Source: Dissulfuribacter thermophilus
GTDB taxonomy: Bacteria > Desulfobacterota > Dissulfuribacteria > Dissulfuribacterales > Dissulfuribacteraceae
DNA length: 64,000 nt
Assembly (NCBI RefSeq): GCF_001687335.1
Contig: NZ_MAGO01000005.1
Coordinates: 124,001 to 188,000 of the forward strand
Reading direction: 5' to 3'
Positions 28,489-38,454 of this stretch are shown here, one piece after another; position 1 is the stretch's first letter; each line of letters begins with the position of its first letter. Made by a program: the position numbers and the translations under genes. The notes under the pieces are model-generated. The model had not been told where the DNA came from. It worked only from the letters and a program-made list of their open reading frames with translations, and made no database searches.

Positions 28489-29262
28489 ATGGGAAAAAAG
28501 TGCGAATGTCCTCCAGGAGCACCTAAATGGATGGTTACCTTTGGAGACCTTATGAGTCTCCTTCTGTGCTTTTTTGTGCTCCTTTTATCGTTTAGTACTA
28601 TGGATCCTGCCATGTTCAAAGAGGTATCTGGGTCCTTAAGAAATGCATTTGGTGTACAAAAAAGTGAGATCACATATGAAATCCCAAAGGGAATAGATAT
28701 AGTATCCAGAGAGTTTAACCCAGTCTTCACTGTGGACATAATCCTCGAGAAAATAAAATCTGCAATAAAGCTTGAACTGATAAAAGGTGAAATTGAAATC
28801 GAGGCCCTTAACGACAGAGTAATACTAAGGTTCAATGATGAGTTGACATTTCCTCCTGGAAGCGCAGAACTCATTCCTTCTGCAAAACCAAAGCTTGATA
28901 AGATACGAAAGATAATAGAAGAAGTCCCTGGAGAAGTACTTGTAGCAGGACATACAGATAACATCCCCATTCAAAGCAATAAGTATCCATCAAACTGGCA
29001 TCTATCAGCTGCAAGGGCCGCAACAGTGGTAACGTACCTCTTGAAGGATGGGACTATAGCTCCTAGCAGGCTAGCTGCAATTGGTTATGGTCCAAGCAGA
29101 CCCAGACTGCCCAACGATTCTCCTGAAAACAGAAAAAAGAATAGACGTGTAGAAATCATCTTTATGCAGCCTCAAAATCCAGAAGAATTTGATGTCAAAC
29201 CCATAACAGGCGGTCCTTTAAAGGACCAAGAAATAATGCCAGCCCCAGTATCAATACAGTAA
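28489..29262 (+). CDS. motB: flagellar motor stator protein MotB
   Basis: MotB dimerises inside MotA and anchors the stator to peptidoglycan. The 257-residue protein has one N-terminal membrane helix with the ion-binding aspartate D20 in WMVTFGDLMSLLL, a plug/linker region, and a C-terminal OmpA-like domain with AGHTDNIPIQSNKYPSNWHLSAARA (in part) that binds peptidoglycan. Coupling ion (H+ or Na+) cannot be decided safely from the helix. Confidence 0.95.
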   Translation: MGKKCECPPGAPKWMVTFGDLMSLLLCFFVLLLSFSTMDPAMFKEVSGSLRNAFGVQKSEITYEIPKGIDIVSREFNPVFTVDIILEKIKSAIKLELIKGEIEIEALNDRVILRFNDELTFPPGSAELIPSAKPKLDKIRKIIEEVPGEVLVAGHTDNIPIQSNKYPSNWHLSAARAATVVTYLLKDGTIAPSRLAAIGYGPSRPRLPNDSPENRKKNRRVEIIFMQPQNPEEFDVKPITGGPLKDQEIMPAPVSIQ

Positions 29263-29280
29263 GAATGTGGGAGAAGTAGA

Positions 29281-29871
29281 ATGAAGGAACAGCGACCAGA
29301 AGACAGAAGGGCCCATATCAGAATTACTGACAAGATCCTCTTCAAGATAAAATTCATAGAAGAGACAGAATATCAGCAACTTGAAGAGAAGGTCCTCAAA
29401 GGTATTGAGCAACCATTTGAAGAATTTTCTCTTCAATGGGAATTACCAAAAATAGACGTACCCGCAAGGAAGTTGAGGGAAAAAGATGAAAATTTGGCAA
29501 AGGCCTTGGAGGTCATAGATACAAAATTAAATCTGATTATAAATCTCTTGAATATCAGAATGAGAAAGAATTTCCCTGAAGAGCAAGTTCTCGTGGATAT
29601 GAGTGCATCTGGAATTGCATTCACCTCTAAAGAAGAGATAAAAAAGGGACAAATTTTACAATTAGACATAGGTCTCTTACCTGAACAGTATTTTTTCAGA
29701 TGTTTTGGACGTGTGGTTAGGACTGAAAAAATTCAAGATGGCTACAAGATAGGGATAAAATTCATATGGATTACCGAAACAGACAGGGAAAGATTGATTG
29801 AGCACATCTTTCAAAAGCAGGTACTTCAACTCAGACTCAGACGAGAAAAAAAAGAAAGTGAATCATCATAG
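29281..29871 (+). CDS. PilZ-domain-like protein (putative c-di-GMP effector)
   Basis: A 196-residue cytoplasmic protein that I assign to the PilZ group from two c-di-GMP motifs: RRAHIR at residues 9-14 (RxxxR type) and DMSASG at 106-111 (D/NxSxxG), followed by beta strands ending in IGIKFIWI. Nearly 90 residues, partly helical with a coiled-coil tendency, separate the two motifs, where an ordinary PilZ domain has about 20-30. The RRAHIR motif may therefore sit in an N-terminal arm, or the domain is interrupted. Following motB after 18 bases, it is likely a YcgR-like brake on the motor. It overlaps the convergent fapA by six bases. Confidence 0.7.
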   Translation: MKEQRPEDRRAHIRITDKILFKIKFIEETEYQQLEEKVLKGIEQPFEEFSLQWELPKIDVPARKLREKDENLAKALEVIDTKLNLIINLLNIRMRKNFPEEQVLVDMSASGIAFTSKEEIKKGQILQLDIGLLPEQYFFRCFGRVVRTEKIQDGYKIGIKFIWITETDRERLIEHIFQKQVLQLRLRREKKESESS

Positions 29872-31596
29872 CTCACTCGCTACCATACCCTGGCCTGGAA
29901 TGTAATTTAATTGAATAGTTATCTGAGTCCTTTCGCTGGATGCATCTGCGTACCATTTAAAACTCTGTTCATTACATCTTATATTCAAACAGCCGCATCC
30001 TTTTAGAATTCCTTTTACCCTCACCTCCATGCGTGATAGTTCTTGTTCCAACTCCTTCTTTTGAATCTCAATTGCCTCCAAATCTTGAGTAACTCTAGCT
30101 TCATTCTCTTTTGTATCTATGAATGACTTTAGGGCCTTAACTAAGGGAAGATTCACGTTATTTTCTATTTTCCCCCATTGTTTTAACTGCAAAATGGCCT
30201 CTTCAAATCCAATTTCACCCTTTAATAATCGTGTGCCAAGGTCCTTAAGAAATTCAAACTCTCGGTCCTTATGATTACCAAAAGCATTTTTTATAGTTTT
30301 TATCTTTTCAAGGAATATCATTGCCTTATCTTTAAGCTCAACTCTAAGGCTCTCAATCGATCTCTTTAGCATCTCTCTTTTTTGAAATACCTGATCAAGC
30401 TCGTCAAAAAGGTCTTTACCAATTTCTACGTTTAAATGGCTTCTTATTTCACATCTATCTATGTAGAGACGTCGTGCGGCCACGTCACACTGTCCGATTA
30501 AAATCACTGGTATCCCTTTAGGTTGCATCACAACAATAGGACTAATGATTAAACACCGAGCTACTTCCCTTCGGATCAAAACGAATTCATCTGACTTAAG
30601 TCTTGCATTTAATGCAGTCCATGCCTCAATCTTTTTCCCTACCTTTACAGAACTCCTTATATAAGCTGCCTTGAGTTCACCAGAGACATCTATCCTCTCC
30701 CCTTCAACAGCCCCTTTAACCTCTAAATTTCCATCAATAATAACAGCAAAATTACCCCTAATATCCCCTTCCACTATAACGTCTGCTACACAACGTACCT
30801 CCTCAATCAAGTCTCCAATATTTCCAGTGCTAAAATCGATATTTCTGACTATGAGTCGATTGCGGACCTCGATCTGCCTCAAGTGATATGCATCTCTTAT
30901 ATCATTTTCAAAATCACAGATGATAATCCCTGACCTATCTGCCAGGTATTCATATAAATGCCGTTTTTCTTCATCATCATAATCCCTTCTTACTTCGATA
31001 CCTTCTCCTACATCGACTTCAAAGGCATGTCCTATCTTAGGTGGAATCAAGCGTCCTTCGACATCAGTCCCTGGAGTACCGTTTGTAGGCTCATAGATAG
31101 TTAGGAGAATTTGACCGGCATAGGCCTGGGGAAACTTATTAATAGTGCGGAAATCGATTGTTCCATCTGGCAAAAACTTGCCTGGTTTTTCATTATAATC
31201 AAAGTGTACCTCGATTTTTCCGTCTAGTCCGTCTATAGGTGGTTCACCCCTTATAATTAGGGCCCTTATTTCCGCATTTGTATTGATTGAAACGGTCCTT
31301 GGTCTGAGATCCTTTCCCAAGGCTGGAGCAAGAAACACTGCTTCATGTTGCTGAGTTTCCAATAGTTCCTGTCTGATATCAGAGGGGATCTGTATGTTAT
31401 AATGAGCAAGGATACCTTCAATTGCAGATACGAGGATCTTGGGTTCTGCCTTGCTTATAGGAGGGAGATCCATTGCCACCTTTAGGCAATATCCACTTTC
31501 TGTATTGACCTCTTCTATTGTATTCAGAATCCACTCAGTAATGTCTTCCACAGCTTCTTTTTTGAGATCAAGCTCTTCAGAACTGTTCTCAATCAT
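29866..31596 (-). CDS. FapA family protein (DUF342)
   Basis: A 576-residue DUF342/FapA protein. The N-terminal region is followed by a beta-helical core with the typical repetitive segments (VRCVADVIVEGDIRGNFAVIIDGNLEVKGAVEGERIDVSGELKA, partially quoted) and a C-terminal coiled coil (about residues 420-520). Members are often found beside flagellar, chemotaxis or polysaccharide genes. Biochemical function is poorly defined, with proposed roles in surface sensing or polymer binding. No signal peptide. It ends the hisS-aspS-citrate synthase-radical SAM operon, six bases after the radical SAM gene. Confidence 0.82.
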   Translation of the reverse strand: MIENSSEELDLKKEAVEDITEWILNTIEEVNTESGYCLKVAMDLPPISKAEPKILVSAIEGILAHYNIQIPSDIRQELLETQQHEAVFLAPALGKDLRPRTVSINTNAEIRALIIRGEPPIDGLDGKIEVHFDYNEKPGKFLPDGTIDFRTINKFPQAYAGQILLTIYEPTNGTPGTDVEGRLIPPKIGHAFEVDVGEGIEVRRDYDDEEKRHLYEYLADRSGIIICDFENDIRDAYHLRQIEVRNRLIVRNIDFSTGNIGDLIEEVRCVADVIVEGDIRGNFAVIIDGNLEVKGAVEGERIDVSGELKAAYIRSSVKVGKKIEAWTALNARLKSDEFVLIRREVARCLIISPIVVMQPKGIPVILIGQCDVAARRLYIDRCEIRSHLNVEIGKDLFDELDQVFQKREMLKRSIESLRVELKDKAMIFLEKIKTIKNAFGNHKDREFEFLKDLGTRLLKGEIGFEEAILQLKQWGKIENNVNLPLVKALKSFIDTKENEARVTQDLEAIEIQKKELEQELSRMEVRVKGILKGCGCLNIRCNEQSFKWYADASSERTQITIQLNYIPGQGMVASEL

Positions 31597-31601
31597 AACT
31601 A

Positions 31602-33323
31602 TTACTCCGCAGAGGTCATTTTACACGCACCGCAAAGAATACATCCTGAAAATTTACACCTCGGTGTCTCCTTCTGTTTAACGGCTTTCAGATATTCCGA
31701 TTTTAAATATTTTCGTTTCACCCTAGAACCTATGATCTCCCAGGAAAGCATATTTTCTTTATCTGGTATTCCAGTAAGATATTTATCGAAATCTCCACCT
31801 GTTTCCTTAACAGCTTTTTCAAGGTCAATGCCATTCTTACTGGCCAATGAAATCGCGTTGGCTAGCCTTCTGTCTCCCCTACTCAAAACTGCCTGCAACC
31901 GAGCTTCTCTAATAGAATCAAGTTGAATCTTCACATTTGAAATCTTAGATAATCCCTTTTTTAGAAGGGCACGTCTCCTTCTGAGATTCTCTGGATCTTC
32001 CTGTTTTTCCCACTGAAAGGGAGTAAATGGCTTTGGAACAAAAGTGCTAAAGGAGGCAGTGAGTCGCCCTAGTCTACCTCTAGATCTCCCATAGGTAGCC
32101 ATTATGTCTCGTACCTTTTTGATAAGACCTATAGTCTCTAGAATGTCATCATCATCTTCTTCGGGCAGTCCGAGCATAAAATACATCTTTAGATTCGGAA
32201 TTCCTGCCCACGACAGATATTCCGCAGCCCTTAGAATATCGTCTTCTCTCAGTCGCTTATTGATAGTCTTTCTAAGACGTTCAGAGCCAGCTTCTGCGGC
32301 AATGGTTGCTACTTTTGCACCTGATTTTCTCAAAAAGAGGGAAAACCTCTTTGTAATACGATCTGCCCGAAGCGAGGAAAAAGAAAGTCTCAGTCCCTTT
32401 CTCTCCACAAGATCAACGACTTCGGCAATAGTGTCATCCTCTGCAAATTCAAGCCCAATAAGACCGACAGATTCAACCTCACTACCAATTGTCTCAATAG
32501 TCCTTTTAACCGTATCGATTCTCCACTGTCTTGCAGGACGATATGCAAACCCCGCTGCACAGAAACGGCATCCCTGGCCACACCCACGAGTAACCTCGAT
32601 TAATTGCATGTTCCCAAAAATAGAATGGGGGGTAGTAATTACACTCTTTGGTGCTTCTTTTAATTCTTTAGTCCAAGAAGGTTCTATAGGGAAAGGAGCT
32701 CCAGCCTTTATGTCCCAATGAGAAACGCTTCTATCAGCCTCATATTTTGGCTCATATAACGACGGGACATAAAATGAATTAACCTCCTCAATCAGTCTTA
32801 AAAGTCGCCTCTGCCTGGGCTGATCAGTATCAAGCAGCGTGGGGATTGTATTACGGAATGCCTCTGCACAGGTTTCAAACTCTCCAATGAATATGGCGTC
32901 TATAAAGGGTGCTATGGGTTCAGGATTCAAACTTGGGCCAATTCCACCGGCCAACACCAGAGGAAAGGCATCTGATCTGTCTTTAGAAAAGCAAGGAATA
33001 CCCTGTTCTTCAAGGATTCTGGGGATTTTTAGATAATCCAGTTCAAAACTTATTGAAAAGCAGATTAGATCAAAATCCCTTAGTGGCCTCCCAGACTCTA
33101 TGGAGTTTGAGGCCCTGTCACCTTCCCAGAAGAGCCTCTCACATACAATTTCATCAAAGGAATTGAGGATGGCATATACCCTCTGAAATCCGAGGTTTGC
33201 CATCCCCACTTCATAGAAATTCGGAAAGACCAGGGCAACCGATGCCCGATCTTTCCATTTTTTTCTAATGGCCCCTGTCTCAGTCCTCTTCAGCTTCTTG
33301 TTCCATCTTTGTGAGGTCTTCAA
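31602..33323 (-). CDS. B12-binding-like radical SAM protein (TIGR03960-like)
   Basis: A 573-residue protein with an N-terminal cobalamin-binding-like Rossmann region (VALVFPNFYEVGMANLGFQ and VLAGGIGPSLNPEPIAPFIDAIFIGE, partially quoted). A radical SAM barrel follows, whose cluster motif is CGQGCRFC (CxxxCxxC) near residue 255. The C terminus ends with a cysteine group CKFSGCILCGACK that could hold an accessory Fe-S cluster. It fits the TIGR03960 group, often fused to or paired with DUF2344, which is absent here. The function is unknown and may be RNA- or cofactor-modifying. It overlaps the citrate synthase gene by 44 bases if the TTG start is used. Confidence 0.82.
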   Translation of the reverse strand: MKTSQRWNKKLKRTETGAIRKKWKDRASVALVFPNFYEVGMANLGFQRVYAILNSFDEIVCERLFWEGDRASNSIESGRPLRDFDLICFSISFELDYLKIPRILEEQGIPCFSKDRSDAFPLVLAGGIGPSLNPEPIAPFIDAIFIGEFETCAEAFRNTIPTLLDTDQPRQRRLLRLIEEVNSFYVPSLYEPKYEADRSVSHWDIKAGAPFPIEPSWTKELKEAPKSVITTPHSIFGNMQLIEVTRGCGQGCRFCAAGFAYRPARQWRIDTVKRTIETIGSEVESVGLIGLEFAEDDTIAEVVDLVERKGLRLSFSSLRADRITKRFSLFLRKSGAKVATIAAEAGSERLRKTINKRLREDDILRAAEYLSWAGIPNLKMYFMLGLPEEDDDDILETIGLIKKVRDIMATYGRSRGRLGRLTASFSTFVPKPFTPFQWEKQEDPENLRRRRALLKKGLSKISNVKIQLDSIREARLQAVLSRGDRRLANAISLASKNGIDLEKAVKETGGDFDKYLTGIPDKENMLSWEIIGSRVKRKYLKSEYLKAVKQKETPRCKFSGCILCGACKMTSAE

Positions 33324-35112
33324 ACTTGATGTCTACTCCAAGTACTCCAATTATTTCATCTTCATCATTTCTAATGGGACCAGAAACAGTGATACAAAGG
33401 GCACCAGTGATCTTTGAAGTATAAACATCAGTTACATGGATTTTTCCGTCTTTTATAGGGCCAATAAACCATGGCCTATTGGAAAAATCATCATCGAGCT
33501 TAAATGTGGCATACTTGGCCTTGTCTTCGATGTGAGTGATATTTTTTGTGATCTTTTTACCCTCAATATCAGTAACATAAAGGAATTGTATAAATGGATC
33601 TTCTTCGAGCACTTCCTTAAGGACGGGTTCAATCTTTTCTGGATCCATTGACCTGATTTCTTCCCGGTCAACAAGTTCCGCTACAATATGTGAAGCAAGT
33701 TCCCTTGCCTTCTGCTTAAACTTTTCAAATTCAGAGGTAAACAACTCCGGAAGATATCGCCTTGTTAGGGCCTCCATTTCACCTTTACTAATGGAAGTCA
33801 CCCTGCCGGCCTCATATTCCTTCATTATTTTCTTATAAATCTTCACAACGCCGGGATGGCGTTTATCAACCGCCTTATCACCTTCAAGATGGAGGTGTGA
33901 ATTAATCCAATGGGCTATACCTGCTGTGCCGGACTTATCTGAAATGACGACAGATATCGGCCTTCCAAGTATCTTCTTGGTATCAAAGATATTGTATATC
34001 TCTTCATTTTTGAGGAGGCCATCAACATGTATGCCTGCACTTGTAGCATTGAAGTCTGCTCCTACTAATGGATAATTCTTCGGTATGTGGACACCGAGTT
34101 CTTCTTCAAAGTAACGGGCGGCATCTGTAATAGCCAAGGTATCAATCCCGTCTTCTGTTCCCCTAAGTGCTATCCTCTCTATGAGAACTGCCTCAATTGG
34201 GGCATTTCCAGTACGTTCTCCAAATCCAAATAGCGTACCATTTATGGCCTCACACCCATAAAGCCATGCGGTAATTGCATTTACAAAGACCTTGTGAAAG
34301 TCATTATGTCCATGCCATTCCAGAAGTTCTCCTGGGACTCCCGCCTCTTCAATCATGGTCCTAACGAGTTTAGGCACACTTCTTGGAAGTGCTGCTCCAG
34401 GATATGGTACGCCATAGCCCATGGTATCACAGAGTCTGATCTTTATATCTATCCCGGACTCTTCCCGTAATTTCATCAACTCTATTGCAAAGGGCACGCA
34501 AAATCCATAGATGTCTGCCCTGGTAATATCTTCAAAATGACACCTTGGACGGATTCCAAGCTCAAGGGCTGCTTTAACGATTGCCAGGTAGGACTCCATG
34601 GCCTGGGCCCTGTCTTTCTTGAGTTTTAGGTAGATATGGTAGTCAGAAGCAGAGGTTAAGATCCCAGTCTCGGTGAGCCCCATCTCTTTGACCAATTTGA
34701 GGTCTTCAGCCTTTGCTCTGATCCAACCACTAATTTCAGGGTACTTATAGCCCCTTTCCCTGCAGCGTTCTACTGCCTCTTTATCCTTTTTGGTGTAAAG
34801 AAAGAATTCGGCCTGTCTTATTATGCCTTTCGGTCCACTTAATCTGTGAAGAAAATCAAAAATAGTTAAAATTTGATCTACTGAATATGGGGGTCTTGCC
34901 TGTTGACCATCCCTAAAAGTCGTATCGGTTATGAGCATATTTTTGCACGGGCTTGGGATCACATATTTATGATCGAAGTCTATACGAGGCACACTATCAT
35001 ATGGGAAAATAGTGCGCATGAGGTTTGGTTTTTCTGGATTTTCAAGACGAGGCTTCCAGAATTCTGTATGTTCATGATCCAGTAATCCCCTATTCTCATT
35101 CCATTTTGCCAT
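33280..35112 (-). CDS. Re-type citrate synthase with C-terminal Cache-like domain
   Basis: The N-terminal 450 residues are a homocitrate/isopropylmalate-synthase-fold acyltransferase matching what I recall of Re-citrate synthase of Clostridium kluyveri and Desulfovibrio: DTTFRDGQQARPPYSV (63-78), RQAEFFLYTKKDKEAV, RCHFEDITRADIYGF and the metal motif HGHND (267-271), with D63, H267 and H269 as likely metal ligands. It would form citrate from oxaloacetate and acetyl-CoA. Residues about 500-610 look like a Cache/PDC sensor domain: FLYVTDIEGK, NRPWF, a DVYTSKITGALCITVSGPI strand pair and DEIIGVLGVDI. The protein is about 150 residues longer than usual. No signal peptide or membrane helix exists, so the sensor-like domain would be cytoplasmic, perhaps allosteric. 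A strong AAAGGAG precedes the ATG. Confidence 0.85.
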   Translation of the reverse strand: MAKWNENRGLLDHEHTEFWKPRLENPEKPNLMRTIFPYDSVPRIDFDHKYVIPSPCKNMLITDTTFRDGQQARPPYSVDQILTIFDFLHRLSGPKGIIRQAEFFLYTKKDKEAVERCRERGYKYPEISGWIRAKAEDLKLVKEMGLTETGILTSASDYHIYLKLKKDRAQAMESYLAIVKAALELGIRPRCHFEDITRADIYGFCVPFAIELMKLREESGIDIKIRLCDTMGYGVPYPGAALPRSVPKLVRTMIEEAGVPGELLEWHGHNDFHKVFVNAITAWLYGCEAINGTLFGFGERTGNAPIEAVLIERIALRGTEDGIDTLAITDAARYFEEELGVHIPKNYPLVGADFNATSAGIHVDGLLKNEEIYNIFDTKKILGRPISVVISDKSGTAGIAHWINSHLHLEGDKAVDKRHPGVVKIYKKIMKEYEAGRVTSISKGEMEALTRRYLPELFTSEFEKFKQKARELASHIVAELVDREEIRSMDPEKIEPVLKEVLEEDPFIQFLYVTDIEGKKITKNITHIEDKAKYATFKLDDDFSNRPWFIGPIKDGKIHVTDVYTSKITGALCITVSGPIRNDEDEIIGVLGVDIKFEDLTKMEQEAEED

Positions 35113-35128
35113 GAGTCTTTCTCCTTTT

Positions 35129-36913
35129 TTATGCTTCCTTAATTATCCTAAGGTAAAGCTCGGCAAGTTGCTCCATGCTCACGTTTGATGGAGCACCAGT
35201 CATTAGACACTGTGCCTTCTGGGTTTTTGGGAACGCTATTACGTCTCTTATTGACTCCCTTCCTCCCATGAGCATAACAAGCCTATCCAAACCAAATGCA
35301 ATTCCCCCATGCGGTGGAGCGCCATATTCCAATGCCTCAAGCAGGAATCCAAATTTTTCTCTTGCCTCTTCTTCACCTATTGATAATGCCTTAAATAGTC
35401 TTTCTTGAAGTTCCTTTGTGTGAATACGTATACTGCCTCCTCCAATTTCCACACCATTTAATACCAAGTCATATGCACGGGAACGGACCTTCAATGGATC
35501 AGATTCTAAAAGATCCAGATCTTCTTCCTTTGGAGAGGTGAATGGATGGTGCATTGAGGTCAGCCTCCCCTCGTCTTCATCGTATTCAAGAAGAGGGAAG
35601 TCAGTAATCCATACAAACGAATACTGCCCATCTTTGATAAGACCTGCCATTGCGCCTAGTCTAAGTCGCACTTCGCTCAGGACCTTAAACACCACATCTC
35701 TTTGGTCAGCACCAAAGAAGAGGCAATCACCTGGTTCTGCCCCTGCCCTTTCAGCAATTTGAGCCTTTTCTCCATCGGAGAAAAACTTCTGTATTGGAGA
35801 CTGCCAAGATCCATCATCTTTTATCTTGACCCAGGCAAGCCCCTTTGCACCGAGATCAATTGCAAAATTTGTAAGATCATCAAGTTCCTTTCTGGAAAGC
35901 CCCGCCATGCCTTTGGCATTTATTACCTTAACGACCCCTCCAGATTCTGCTGCCTGTTTGAAGACTTTAAGTCCGCAACCCTTAGCAACATCTGTAATAT
36001 CAACGAATTCCATATTAAAACGTATGTCTGGCCTGTCTGTGCCATAGTGGTCCATGGCATAATCGTAGGTCATGCGTTTAAAAGGCGTCTTTAGCTCCAA
36101 TCCAAGACAATCTGAAAACAGGTGGGATATGAGCCCTTCCATAAGCCCCATAACGTCTTCTTCTTCGACAAACGACATCTCAAGATCAAGCTGTGTGAAC
36201 TCTGGTTGCCTATCTGCCCTTAGGTCTTCATCTCTGAAACACCTTGCAATCTGGTAATATCGCTCGATACCCCCTATCATGAGAATCTGCTTGTAGAGCT
36301 GTGGCGACTGGGGAAGTGCATAAAAATTTCCTGGATTCACGCGGCTTGGAACGAGATAATCCCTTGCACCCTCTGGCGTGCTCTTTGTAAGAATAGGTGT
36401 CTCAACCTCAATAAATCCTTTATTATTTAAAAAGCTCCGCATTTGCTGGCATACCTTATGCCTAAGCCTCAATCCCTCGAGCATCCATGGACGCCTCAAG
36501 TCCATATAGCGGTATTTCAGTCTCAAGTTTTCAGAAACAGCCCCCTCTTCATCCAGTGGAAATGGTGGTGTTTTTGATGTGTTCAAGATCCTCAGTTCAT
36601 TCACAGCCACTTCGATAAAGCCTGTCTTCAACTTTGGGTTTTCCATGCCTTCAGGGCGCCTTCTCACCCTTCCCTTAACAGCTATACAATACTCACTGCG
36701 GAGCCTCTGGGCCTTTTCATGAGATGGTTCATGTATCTGTGGATCGAACACCACCTGGGTTATGCCTTCCCTGTCTCTCAGATCAACAAATATTACGCCT
36801 CCATGGTCTCTCCGCCTGAGTACCCACCCCATGAGCACCACATCGTTTCCGATGTATGATTCGTTAAGCGTTCCACAGTCATGGGTACGTTTAAGTCCAT
36901 TTAGAGATTCCAT
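35129..36913 (-). CDS. aspS: aspartyl-tRNA synthetase
   Basis: A class II synthetase of 594 residues with the bacterial architecture: an N-terminal OB anticodon-binding domain ([19 protein letters not shown]), motif 2 ([18 protein letters not shown]), a GAD insertion domain in the middle, and motif 3 ([13 protein letters not shown]). Whether it is discriminating or also charges tRNA-Asn cannot be decided from motifs alone; gatCAB is not in the window. It abuts hisS with no gap, a common pairing. Confidence 0.97.
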   Translation of the reverse strand: MESLNGLKRTHDCGTLNESYIGNDVVLMGWVLRRRDHGGVIFVDLRDREGITQVVFDPQIHEPSHEKAQRLRSEYCIAVKGRVRRRPEGMENPKLKTGFIEVAVNELRILNTSKTPPFPLDEEGAVSENLRLKYRYMDLRRPWMLEGLRLRHKVCQQMRSFLNNKGFIEVETPILTKSTPEGARDYLVPSRVNPGNFYALPQSPQLYKQILMIGGIERYYQIARCFRDEDLRADRQPEFTQLDLEMSFVEEEDVMGLMEGLISHLFSDCLGLELKTPFKRMTYDYAMDHYGTDRPDIRFNMEFVDITDVAKGCGLKVFKQAAESGGVVKVINAKGMAGLSRKELDDLTNFAIDLGAKGLAWVKIKDDGSWQSPIQKFFSDGEKAQIAERAGAEPGDCLFFGADQRDVVFKVLSEVRLRLGAMAGLIKDGQYSFVWITDFPLLEYDEDEGRLTSMHHPFTSPKEEDLDLLESDPLKVRSRAYDLVLNGVEIGGGSIRIHTKELQERLFKALSIGEEEAREKFGFLLEALEYGAPPHGGIAFGLDRLVMLMGGRESIRDVIAFPKTQKAQCLMTGAPSNVSMEQLAELYLRIIKEA

Positions 36914-38203
36914 TTATTTTGCCTCCTCCTCTTGAGCCTTTTTCTTTTCTTCCTCGTCAACCTTCTTAATGATCTCTTCAACTACGTTATCAAATGGGAT
37001 ACGGACCTGCTCATGGGTGAGCATATCTCTGAGGATAGCCTCTTCTTCATCGATTTCTTCTTCACCAATAATTATAGCATAGCGCGCATTCAGTTTGTCA
37101 GCGTTCCTTAACTGGGCCTTTAAGCTCTTTTTTCCGTAGACAGTATCACATTTTAGCCCGCTTTCTCTCAATCCCTTCATCCATTCAAGGGCGTACTCTC
37201 GACCGTCTTTTTCCAGCACAGCAAAAAAGCAATCTATGCCATGCTCATCCTCAAAATCTTTTATGAGCAATAGGGCCCTCTCCACACCGATGGCCATTCC
37301 CACCCCAGGGACCTTGGGACCACCTAGCTGTTCTACGAGACCATCATAACGGCCTCCAGCGGCCACTGTGTCCTGGGCTCCAAGGTGAGCAGCCTTAATT
37401 TCAAAGGTAGTCCTCTGGTAATAATCAAGCCCCCTTACGAGGTAAGGATTTATCACAAAAGGAATTTGAAGGGTCTCCAAGTTATCTAGGACCTGGCCAA
37501 GGTGTTCAGAACATTCAGGGCACCAATAATGCTTTATTACAGGTGCAAGGAGCAATGCCTTTTTACACGACTCTTTCTTACAATCAAAGACCCTTAAAGG
37601 GTTTGAACGCATTCTTCGCTTGCAGTCAGGGCAAAGCTCTTCAGAGTTGTTTTCAAGAAAGAGTACCAGATCTTTCCGATGACCTGGTCTGCACTTTGGA
37701 CACCCTAGAGAATTTATTTCAAGCCTGACGTCTTCTATGCCAAGGTCATTCAAAATGGTCCATGCCACCCAGATTACCTCGGTATCTGAAAGTGGATCAT
37801 CGCTGCCGATGACTTCGGCATTGATCTGGTGAAACTGGCGAAGCCGTCCTTTTTGAGGCCTTTCATATCTAAACATTGGCCCAATGGTATAGAGCTTTTG
37901 AACACTGGATCGGGCTTGCAGCTTATTTTCTATATATGCCCTGATTATCCCAGCAGTAGCCTCTGGACGAAGAGTAACAGAGTCTCCATTCCTATCTTCA
38001 AATGTATACATTTCTTTTTCTACGATATCGGTGAATTCCCCGATACCTCTCTGAAATACTTCTGTCTTTTCAAGTAAGGGGGTCCGGATTTCAGAAAAAC
38101 CAAAGTTTTCAAAATTGAACCGAGCCGTCTCTTCAATGTATTGCCAGACCTTTGTTTCAGGCGGCAATATATCCTTAAAGCCTCTAATAGCCTTACACGC
38201 CAA
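36914..38203 (-). CDS. hisS: histidyl-tRNA synthetase
   Basis: A class II synthetase of 429 residues with motif 1 around GFSEIRTPLLEKTEVFQRGIGE, motif 2 (MFRYERPQKGRLRQFHQINAEV, partially quoted), the HisA peptide LVRGLDYYQRTTFE and an AAGGRYDGLVEQLGG segment. A short charged tail (EEEKKKAQEEEAK) follows the anticodon-binding domain. The start is a TTG at 38203 with AAGGAG ten bases upstream. It is the first gene of the minus-strand operon hisS-aspS-citrate synthase-radical SAM-fapA. Confidence 0.97.
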   Translation of the reverse strand: MACKAIRGFKDILPPETKVWQYIEETARFNFENFGFSEIRTPLLEKTEVFQRGIGEFTDIVEKEMYTFEDRNGDSVTLRPEATAGIIRAYIENKLQARSSVQKLYTIGPMFRYERPQKGRLRQFHQINAEVIGSDDPLSDTEVIWVAWTILNDLGIEDVRLEINSLGCPKCRPGHRKDLVLFLENNSEELCPDCKRRMRSNPLRVFDCKKESCKKALLLAPVIKHYWCPECSEHLGQVLDNLETLQIPFVINPYLVRGLDYYQRTTFEIKAAHLGAQDTVAAGGRYDGLVEQLGGPKVPGVGMAIGVERALLLIKDFEDEHGIDCFFAVLEKDGREYALEWMKGLRESGLKCDTVYGKKSLKAQLRNADKLNARYAIIIGEEEIDEEEAILRDMLTHEQVRIPFDNVVEEIIKKVDEEEKKKAQEEEAK

Positions 38204-38454
38204 TTTGCCTCGTCTCCTTTGAAAAAAATTCCTCTTTTATTACTCTATTAAAGGATTTTATTCAACCTAAATTGAGCACATCAGATATCGGAGAAATTAA
38301 TATAACACAATTTACCAGAAAAGGCTCTTCATTGACCCAACAGAGATCAACTATCAAACCTCTATCCCTTTTCGAAAATCAGAAAATAAATTTTTTAAAC
38401 AATTACGCAAGAATATAGACTTAAATTTTAAATGGGCCTCAAGTTTCAAACTAT

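Noticed and set aside
32104-32721. A 205-codon plus-strand frame opposite the radical SAM gene
   Set aside because: The minus-strand protein has clear catalytic motifs throughout this stretch; the antisense frame has no recognisable domain or ribosome-binding site.
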